The notes under the pieces were generated by a model. That model had not been told where the DNA came from and made no database searches. It worked only from the letters and a program-made list of their open reading frames with translations. The translations under genes were made by a program, and so were the position numbers. A stretch of 64,000 nucleotides of DNA from Thereva unica (taxonomy: Eukaryota > Arthropoda > Insecta > Diptera > Therevidae), in contig OX465281.1 in the NCBI GenBank assembly GCA_949987705.1, positions 98,798,326 through 98,862,325 of the forward strand. Direction: 5' to 3'. This document shows, one piece after another, positions 55,631 through 64,000 of this stretch. Each line of letters opens with the position of its first letter. Position 1 is the first letter of the stretch.

Positions 55631-55765
55631 CTTTACTATTATAGTGGCGTTTCGGTAAAATCTATAACAAACGCAATTCAAATTAATAATAAGCCCTTGG
55701 ATTAATATGTGATACACACAAAACACAACTGGCAATATTCGTCTTTCAAATTTAAAATGACTCAT

Positions 55766-56330
55766 TAATTAATTTCAAATTACTTACATAAGAAAAACAT
55801 ATCAGAATAATTAAAAACTAAGCTTGTGTGTTGTTGTTTTACAAAAATAGGAAATATAAATAGTATAATTAATGTATCGTTAGTTATTTTATGTATTAAA
55901 GTTTGACTAAAAAAGTTATTGGGTTACAAGGTTATGCGTGAACAGGACCACAAAATACCTACACGTCGAATTGAGTAACCTCCTCTTTTTTTGAAGTCGG
56001 TTAAAAATAATAGAAAAGAACAGATAGGTATTCGTTTCGTACGTAGTAAAATTTAAGATTAGGTATATTTAGATTATATTATTGATAAAAATAATATGAA
56101 TAATGAAGCCATGATGTGTCAATAAAAAGTGAAAAGACTTACATGTTTGATTTCAATTTATCACGAAATCTGTGAAACACTGACTACATGAACTATATTT
56201 GGCTAGAGTCGAAACACGAATGAACTTGTAAAAACGACGCCACAGAGCACTTGCAGCGAGATCAAAGGGTGCCGCTGCCCGCGCCGCCACGCAACACAAC
56301 AAACGGCGATTTAATTTCTATATAAGGACA
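55766..56330. other. hAT 5' non-coding region
   Basis: AT-rich, presumably the transposase promoter and leader. No clear TATA box; the subterminal TTCTCGAG repeats begin near 56333. Confidence 0.55.
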
Positions 56331-56434
56331 TGATTTCTCGAGTTCTCGACTTTTCTCGAGCCTGATTTCCCGAGAACGAAGCCCAACGATTTCCCGGGAA
56401 TTCTCGGCTCGAGAATTCCCGGGAATGAACCCTA

Positions 56435-57465
56435 ATCTAAAGGTATATTTAGTACACTGCATTGCTTATTGTATTCTACTTATCATACCCATTCATTTGA
56501 TACCCATATCGAGGTGGTTGTGAAGAAAGTGGTAATTCGCCTTCTTGAGACGGCCGCCATGGATCTTAAGATATATTTAGTATACTGCATTGGTTATTGA
56601 ATTCTACTTATCATACCCTTTCATTTGATACCCATGTCGAGGTGGTTGTGAAGAAAGTGGTAATCCGCCCTCTTGAGACGGCCGCCATGGATCTAAAGGT
56701 ATATTTAGTATACTACATTGGTTATTATATTCTACTTATCATACCCTTTCATTTGATACCCATGTCAAGGTGGTTGTGAAGAAAGTGGTAATCCGCCCTC
56801 TTGAGACGGCCGCCATGGATGTAAAGGTATATTTAGTATACTGCATTGCTTATTGTATTCCACTTATCATAGCCTTTAATTTGATACCCATGTCGAGATG
56901 GTTGTGAAGAAAGTGGTAATCCGCCCTCTTGAGATGGCCGCCATGGATCTAAAGATATATTTAGTATACTACATTGCCTATTGTATTCTACTTATCATAC
57001 CCTTTCATTTGATACACATATCGAGGTGGCTGTGAAGAAAGTGGTAATCCGCCCTCTTGAGACGGCTGCCATGGATCTAAAGGTATATTTAGTATACTAA
57101 ATTGCCTATTGTATTCTACCTATCATAACTATCATACCCTTTCATTTGATACCCATGTCGAGGTGGTTGTGAAGAAAGTGGTAATCCGCCCTCTTGAGAC
57201 GGCAGCCATGGATCTAAAGGTATATTTAGTATACTACACTGCCTATTGAATTCTACTTTTCATAGCCTTTCATTTGATACCCATGTCTCGGGTGTTGTGA
57301 AGAAAGTGGTAATCCGCCCTCTTGAGACGGCTGCCATGGATCTAAAGGTATATTTATTATACTAAATTGCCTATTGTATTCTACCTATCATACCCTTTCA
57401 TTTGATACCCATGTCGAGGTGGTTGTGAAGAAAGTGGTAATCCGCCCTCTTGAGACGGCCGCCAT
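56435..57465. repeat. type 1 satellite array (third copy, after hAT)
   Basis: Resumes the 128-bp array after the hAT element, with about eight units before the Helitron-like 277-bp block at about 57484-57760. Confidence 0.93.
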
Positions 57466-57761
57466 GGATTATTATATATATAGATAAAGAGGTGTCTAAT
57501 GCTAAATTACAATTTTCAAAGGGGTCTTCGCCAGTGACACAATATTTCAATTTATTTTTTAAATTTTGGTTGCTACAAATTAAACTGAAAAACGAAATGT
57601 GCGCCTACAGCGCCACCAGTGGGGAATTTTTTCAGTTTTTTTTCCTAAACCTTCACATAGCAATTACGAAAAAAACCTACAAATAAAGTACACAATTTGG
57701 TCCAGCCGTTTTCAAGTTTTAAGCATCCGAACACAAATCACGTTCCATTTTTATATATAGA

Positions 57762-57890
57762 CTAGCAAAAACCCGCGTGCGTTGCAATGCCTTTCAATAA
57801 AATAAGATTATGGGGACACAGTCTGCGATAGGAAAAAGCTATAGTGAAAAAAGAACAAATCTGGGAAAATTGATTTTGGGAGATGACCGC
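57762..57890 (-). repeat. Helitron-like 3' terminus (third copy)
   Basis: On the minus strand it reads GCATTGCAACGC, then ACGCGGGTTTTTG and CTAG (57765-57762), directly followed by TCTATATATAAAAATGG. The full 13-bp spacer is kept here, whereas the equivalent junction at 38566 has lost part of it. Confidence 0.65.
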
Positions 57891-60800
57891 AATGGACCAA
57901 ATGATATATTGAGTATACTATATTGCCTATGGTGTTCTACTTATTATACTCTCTCATTTGATACCCATCTCGAAGGGGTTGTGAAGAAAATGGTAATCCG
58001 CCCTCTTGAGATGACCGCCATGTACCAAACGATATATTGAGTATACTATATTGCTTATGGTGTTCTACTTATCATACTCTTTCATTTGATACCCATGTCG
58101 TAGGGGTTGTGAAGAAAATGGTAATCCGCCTTCTCGAGATGGCCGCTATGGACCAAACGATATATTGAGTATACTATATTGCTTATATTGTTCTACTTAT
58201 CATACTCTTTCATTTGATACCCACCTAGAAGGGGTTGTGAAGAAAATGGTAAACCGCCCTCTTGAGATAGCCGCCATGAATCTACAGACATAGTCTATGG
58301 CACTCTTCTTATAATACCCTTTCATTTGATACCAATGTCGAGGGGGTAGTGAAGAAAATGATCATCCTCCCTCTTGAGATGACCGCCATGGACCAAACGA
58401 TATATTGCGTATACTATATTTCTTATGGTGTTCTACTTATTATACTCTCTCATTTGATACCCATCTCGAAGGGGTTGTGAAGAAAATGGTAATCCGCCCT
58501 CTTGAGATGACCGCCATGTACCAAACGATATATTGAGTATACTATATTGCTTATGGTGTTCTACTTATCATACTCTTTCATTTGATACCCATGCCGTAGG
58601 GGTTGTGAAGAAAATAGTAATCCGCTTTCTCGAGATGGCCGCTATGGACCAAACGATATATTGAGCATACTATATTGCTTATATTGTTCTACTTATCATA
58701 CTCTTTCATTTGATACCCATCTAGAAGGGGTTGTGAAGAAAATGGTAAACCGCCCTCTTGAGATAGCCGCCATGAATCTAAAGACATAGTCTGTGGCATT
58801 CTTCTTATAATGCCCTTTCATTTGATACCAATGTCGAGGGGGTAGTGAAGAAAATGATCATCCTCCCTCTTGAGATGACCGCCATGGACCAAACGATATA
58901 TTGAGTATACTATATTGCTTATGGTGTTCTACTTATCATACCCTTTCATTTGAAATCCATATCGAGGGGTGTGAAGATAATGGTAATCCAACCTCTGGAG
59001 ATGGCCGCTATGGACCAAACGATATATTGAGTATACTATATTGCTTATGGTGTTCTACTTTTCATAGCCTTTTATTTGATAACCATGTCTCGGGTGTTGT
59101 GAAGAAAATGGTAATCCGCCTAAATCTAAAGACATAGTCTATGGCATTCTTCTTATAATGCCCTTTCATTTGATACCAATGTCGAGGGGGTAGTGAAGAA
59201 AATGATCATCCTCCCTCTTGAGATGACCGCCATGGACCAAATGATATATTGAGTATACTATATTGCCTATGGTGTTCTACTTATCATACTCTTTCATATG
59301 ATACCAATGTCGAGGGGGTAGTGAAGAAAATGATCATCCTCCCTCTTGAGATGATCGCCATGTACCAAACGATATATTGAGTATACTATATTGCTTATGG
59401 TGTTCTACTTATTATACTCTCTCATTTGATACCCATCTCGAAGGGGTTGTAAAGAAAATGGTAATCCGCCCTCTTGAGATGACCGCCATGTACCAAACGA
59501 TATATTGAGTATACTATATTGCTTATGGTGTTCTACTTATCATACTCTTTCATTTGATACCCATGTCGTAGGGGTTGTGAAGAAAATGGTAATCCGCCTT
59601 CTCGAGATGGCCGCTATGGACCAAACGATATATTGAGTATACTATATTGCTTATATTGTTCTACTTATCATACTCTTTCATTTGATACCCACCTAGAAGG
59701 GGTTGTGAAGAAAATGGTAAACCGCCCTCTTGAGATAGCCGCCATGAATCTAAAGACATAGTCTATGGCATTCTTCTTATAATACCCTTTCATTTGATAC
59801 CAATGTCGAGGAGGTAGTGAAGAAAATGATCATCCTCCCTCTTGAGATGACCGCCATGGACCAAACGATATATTGAGTATACTATATTGCTTATGGTGTT
59901 CTACTTATTATACTCTCTCATTTGATACCCATCTCGAAAGGGTTGTGAAGAAAATGGTAATCCGCCCTCTTGAGATGACCGCCATGTACCAAACGATATA
60001 TTGAGTATACTATATTGCTTATATTGTTCTACTTATCATACTCTTTCATTTGATACCCATCTAGAAGGGGTTATGAAGAAAATGGTAAACCGCCCTCTTG
60101 AGATAGCCGCCATGAATCTAAAGACATAGTCTATGGCATTTTTCTTATAATGCCCTTTCATTTGATACCAATGTCGAGGGGGTAGTGAAGAAAATGATCA
60201 TCCTCCCTCTTGAGATGACCGCCATGGACCAAACGATATATTGAGTATACCATATTGCTTATGGTGTTCTGCTTATCATACCCTTTCATTTGAAATCCAT
60301 ATCGAGGGGTGTGAAGATAATGGTAATCCAACCTCTGGAGATGGCCGCTATGGACCAAACGATATATTGAGTATACTATATTGCTTATGGTGTTCTACTT
60401 TTCATAGCCTTTTATTTGATAACCATGTCTCGGGTGTTGTGAAGAAAATGGTAATCCGCCTAAATCTAAAGACATAGTCTATGGCATTTTTCTTATAATG
60501 CCCTTTCATTTGATACCAATGTCGAGGGGGTAGTGAAGAAAATGATCATCCTCCCTCTTGAGATGACCGCCATGGACCAAACGATATATTGAGTATACTA
60601 TATTGCTTATGGTGTTCTACTTATCATACCCTTTCATTTGAAATCCATATCGAGGGGTGTGAAGATAATGGTAATCCAACCTCTGGAGGTGGCCGCTATG
60701 GACCAAACGATATATTGAGTATACTATATTGCTTATGGTGTTCTACTTTTCATAGCCTTTCATTTGATAACCATGTCTCGGGTGTTGTGAAGAAAATGGT

Positions 60801-61443
60801 AATCTTGAGATAGCCGCCATGAATCTAAAGACAAAGTCTATGGAATTCTTCTTATAATGCCCTTTCGTTTGATACCAATGTCAAGGGGGTAGTGAAGAAA
60901 ATGATCATCCTCCGTCTTGAGATGACCGCCATGGACCAAATGATATATTGAGTATACTATATTGCCTATGGTGTTCTACTTATCATACTCTTTCATTTGA
61001 TACCCATGTCGAAGGGGTTGTGAAGAAAATATTAATCCGCCCTCTTGAGAGGGCCGCTATGGACCAAACGTTATATTGAGTATACTATATTGCATATGGT
61101 GTTCTACTTATCATACTCTCTCATTTGATACCCATCTCGAAGGGGTTGTGAAGAAAATGGTAATCCGCATTCTTGAGGTGGCCGCTATGGACCAAGCGAC
61201 ATATTGAGTATACTATATTGCTTATATTGTTCTACTTATCATACTCTTTCATTGAATACCCATTTCGAAGGGGTTGTGAAGAAAATGGTCATTTTCTCTC
61301 TTGAGATGACTGCCTCGACCAAACGATATATTGAGTATACTATATTGCTTTTGGTGTTCTACTTACCATACCCTTTCATTTGATATCCATGTCGAGGGGT
61401 TGTAAAGAAAATGGTAATCCGCCCTCTTGAGATGGCTGCTATG
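57890..61443. repeat. type 2 satellite array (third copy)
   Basis: About 28 units of the type 2 family with the same variants but a different higher-order arrangement from the palindrome arms. Confidence 0.92.
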
Positions 61444-62081
61444 GACCAAACGCCTGCTTTTCTGTTTAAATTTTTTTGCTATAAACCTCACGGAGCCCGA
61501 GACCTTTCCAACGAATGCAAAACCGTGGAAATCGGATCGTGCGTTCTGGAATTATAGCGTCAGAAAGGAAAACCCGACTTATTTTTATATTATAGATTTC
61601 ACGCGAGGGGTGGTCAAAAGGGTGGAAGGGGTGGCTTTTCTAATTTTTAATATCGAATTCGTAATCAGCGACCCCGAAAACCCCCGAGTAAGAAATTTTG
61701 AATCTGATTTATCGACTTTTGGCCAGCTTTTTAGGAATCGGCCGCACTGTGCGCCTACTTAATTTGCTACTGATGTACATGTATTGGTTAGGAAAAATTT
61801 TGGTTAGGAAAAAATGCCGGTTAGGAAAACGATTTTTTCACACTCTGAAAATGATAAAACCGTATAACTCAATCAATTATGTTGGTTTTTTTTTAGGAAA
61901 AATTTTATTAGTTAGAACATTCATTTCTACGATTTTTAAGCAATTTACTTTGGAAAAAAGAGCATGTTTATTATTTTTTATAAAATTTTCAAATTTTAGT
62001 GATGTCGATATTTGAGTTGCTAGGAGTAAGTAAGTAGTTCGGTAAATAACAATCGCCGTCGTCGTTCTACCGAACGACTTG
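61444..62081 (+). repeat. tail body of the composite element (third copy)
   Basis: Near-identical to 50008-50643, ending in the hairpin-bearing CGTTCTACCGAACGACTTG. Confidence 0.88.
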
Positions 62082-62149
62082 ATATTAGCAAAATTTATCA
62101 ATTTAAGGCCTTTCTGACACTTATCCAAAGTTTTTCCATTTACACAAAA

Positions 62150-62620
62150 AAAGCACGACCGAATGTTATGAATTTTTTTAGGGCATTTTTTCGTTAATAT
62201 TCTTTTTTCGGCACCTTAAAAAAGTGGATATAGTTTTTGGTTCATGCGATATCGGGCAGGTACAAAAATCACGAACTTCGTTTAAACAAAAATCCGGTTT
62301 GACCGAACTTTATGAAAATCATTCTAGATCATATTTTGGTTTGCTTCGAACGGTATCTCAACTAAGTCGATATCTTTTATGGTTTGCGCGATATCGGGCA
62401 GGTACAAAAATCACTTATTTTGTTTAAACCAAAAAGCGGTTCGACCGAATGTTATAAAAATCTTTTCAGTTTATATTGTCGTTAATACGTTTCGAACGGC
62501 ACATCAAGTAAGTCGATATCTTTTGTGGTTTGGGCGATATAGTGCCGGTATAAGTGAAGCGAAGTCGTTATCTTTTTTGGATCGTGCGATATCGTGCAGG
62601 AAAAAATTACCACATACGTT
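62150..62620. repeat. degenerate ~145-bp tandem repeat
   Basis: GCGATATCGGGCAGG-like phrases begin at 62246, 62387, 62533 and (shortened) 62585, accompanied by repeated AAGTCGATATCTTTT and CGAACGG motifs. About three and a half units. Confidence 0.8.
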
Positions 62621-62745
62621 CATACACACAAACATACTTCTTCTCAAATTTTTGCTTAAAATGCTCTTGGGACCTTGAAAAATGAAAATATGTTGAAAAT
62701 TTGGAATTTTGACGAAAATCAGTTCCGATTAAGTGTAATACCCAT

Positions 62746-62843
62746 TGTGATAATTTATGCGCCATCTGTTTTGTTAGAAGTTGAGTCAACGATTGTAGGT
62801 AACGATTTTGGTTGGAGTCTGAACTCACGATTTATGTATTAAA
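62746..62843 (+). repeat. LTR fragment of the Gypsy copy 1/2 family
   Basis: Begins TGTGATAATTTATGCGCC and follows the first ~100 bp of the family LTR with divergence (TCTGAACTCACGATTTATGT), then stops at 62843, where P-like terminal sequence starts. Confidence 0.85.
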
Positions 62844-62895
62844 CATTGATTATATATGTACCATTGCTTATATACTAAGTAGATATGGACAAACG
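62844..62895 (+). mobile_element. P-like terminal sequence inside an LTR
   Basis: CATTGATTATATATGTAC at 62844 and CATTGCTTATATACTAAGTA at 62862 both resemble the inverted repeat of the P-like transposon at 8055. The rest of that element is not recognisable downstream, so this is a related or decayed element whose extent is unknown. Confidence 0.5.
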
Positions 62896-63685
62896 CGAGT
62901 CAAATTAACTTCCAGTTACGGCACCACGAGCTGGGGGTGCTAGTATCGCAGGGTTTTATGCTCCGCTATAACATATCGTTAGTTTCCGAAATAAACTTTT
63001 TTGATTTATGTTAAAGCCCTTTGCGCATTTGAAAACAAAATAACAAGCTGCGGCTTTGATTTTAGTGACTGCGGATCTAAAAATAGATTCCTATGCGCTT
63101 ACTCCTGTTGTTTTGTTCAAGAAGGGCAAGAAGGATAAAAAAAAATGATGATGATTTCGTGGACGATGGGTGAAATTTGACAATGAGGAAATAAATGAAT
63201 GGGCGAGACAACTTTTATTGGAAATTTGGCTACAAGCATGTTTTTATTATCTTCAGAAAAATGAAGGGATTATTTCATTTTTTTAGCGAATAGGTGACAA
63301 ATTTTTAGATTTTTTTCTCAGTTGTTTTAGTTCGTAGAAATTCGAAATTTTTACGGATAATTGTATTACTGTTGAGATATATAAAATAATTTTTGTTTTT
63401 GATTTTATTTATCGTTATTTATGTGGCATGGCCAAGTCCAACCCTTTGTACCGTTACCACGTTATGTCCTTAAAGTAAGGATCTACTAGTAAGTTTAGGT
63501 TAGTCTGGATGGTGCGTGAGTAGATGTCAATGAACCGTACGTTTGATCTGTGAGGTGTTATATGGGCTCAACAACACTGACTGTGTGTTCTAGTTATTAA
63601 CGAAGGGGAGGTATGTAGTGTACCGGGGATGTCCCGAGTTGGCTAATCTTGGAAAAAAAGGTGAAAGCGGTTAAACTTAGCTGCT
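62896..63685. other. no recognisable gene
   Basis: AT-rich sequence with no open frame of note. It may be the interior of the decayed P-like element that starts at 62844. Confidence 0.45.
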
Positions 63686-63691
63686 ACATTC

Positions 63692-63890
63692 CTACCGGCT
63701 TGAAGGGTATATAGAGGAGCAAAAGGGTACTACCGCCGATGTACTTTCTTTGTTTTTCACCTTATTCAGCTTAGCTAAGCTTGTTTTGGCTGCGTCCGCC
63801 CAGATATACGAGTTATATTCAAGGCGGAATGTATTACTTGTAGATTGTAGCATCTCTGGATTAATCTTAAGCATTGATCAGCTTGTTTAA
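63692..63890 (-). pseudogene. possible LINE ORF2 scrap
   Basis: A 60-codon minus-strand frame contains LEYNSYIWADAAKTSLAKLN followed by KVKNKE, resembling the L.YG...W....A....L..L...QN...R phrase found after the palm of Jockey/R1-type reverse transcriptases. It is too short to place firmly. Confidence 0.4.
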
Positions 63891-64000
63891 TGTGATTACT
63901 CCATCACGTATCTATGTATCTCGGGCCTTCAAATTGTTATATTTTTTGACGAAACTGGCCGAAACCATATTCTCTATTACAATATCGGCATTTATTTTAC

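Larger units (their letters stand above)
53143..56434 (-). mobile_element. hAT DNA transposon, 3,292 bp
   Basis: Perfect 8-bp target duplication ATCTAAAG (53135-53142 and 56435-56442) in the type 1 satellite, with terminal TAGGGTTCAT at both ends as inverted repeats. Both subterminal regions are dense in TTCTCGAG / TTCTCGGG-type motifs (53155-53235 and 56330-56425), which are probably transposase-binding sites. One transposase gene on the minus strand. Confidence 0.95.
51065..62081 (+). mobile_element. composite element, third copy (XY), with hAT insertion
   Basis: Starts AAAACCC with a foldback head (51063-52235) and ends CGACTTG at 62081. Without the hAT transposon and its duplication it is about 7.7 kb, against 10.5 kb for the other copies, because the satellite arrays are shorter and one internal tail block is missing. 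TATTAG at 51057-51062 and 62083-62088 may be a 6-bp target duplication. Confidence 0.85.

Noticed and set aside
53721..55658. Plus-strand ORFs of 92-179 codons over the hAT gene
   Set aside because: Antisense to the transposase with no independent motif.
30990..61443. Regularly spaced repeats as a CRISPR array
   Set aside because: Units are contiguous 116-128 bp satellites without unique spacers or cas genes, and the context is eukaryotic.
31051..61762. Dozens of 60-111 codon open frames in the satellite region
   Set aside because: They recur only because the 128-bp and ~125-bp units repeat and mirror each other; they have no family motifs and shift frame at each unit. Only the 30-codon ATG-context ORF is noted, as a finding.

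Overview
The window looks like a repeat-dense stretch of an insect (at least arthropod) nuclear genome. It is AT-rich, has one spliced host gene, and is otherwise almost entirely transposable elements of animal types: LINE remnants, Ty3/Gypsy LTR elements, a P-superfamily (THAP) transposon, a hAT transposon, foldback/MITE elements and Helitron-like satellite-bearing elements. No bacterial operons, rRNA, tRNA or CRISPR array were seen. I cannot name the species.

1-4.8 kb: decayed LINE and Gypsy fragments, then a 912-bp foldback element. 4.9-5.7 kb: four exons of the only host gene, dolichyldiphosphatase (DOLPP1), on the minus strand; its last exon is not visible. 6.1-7.9 kb: small inverted-repeat elements.

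7.9-20.56 kb: one Ty3/Gypsy retrotransposon (482-bp LTRs, ATAT target duplication, tRNA-Leu-type primer site) whose 5' LTR is split by a 6.53-kb P-like DNA transposon carrying an uninterrupted THAP transposase; that transposon itself carries a LINE fragment. The Gypsy gag and pol are broken by frameshifts and a stop. 20.6-26.35 kb: a foldback repeat, then a second, different Gypsy element on the minus strand, its integrase split by a 2.1-kb insertion. 26.35-28.77 kb: an internally deleted relative of the first Gypsy.

29.6-62.1 kb: three copies of a large satellite-bearing composite element. Each has a 1.17-kb foldback head, a 128-bp satellite (type 1), Helitron-like termini (hairpin plus CTAG, directly abutting TC), a second ~125-bp satellite (type 2) with higher-order structure, and a conserved tail ending in CGACTTG. 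Calling the head segment X and the rest Y, the order in the window is X, (XY) inverted, Y, a ~420-bp spacer, then XY. A full-length inverted copy therefore sits inside another copy, giving a ~19.2-kb near-perfect palindrome with 8.68-kb arms. The last copy is interrupted by a 3.29-kb hAT transposon with an intact transposase and a perfect 8-bp target duplication.

62.1-64 kb: a degenerate ~145-bp tandem repeat, another fragment of the first Gypsy LTR family, P-like terminal sequence, and a probable LINE scrap.

Only DOLPP1 has a cellular role (recycling of dolichyl diphosphate in N-glycosylation). The two intact transposase genes are the only other plausible functional proteins.
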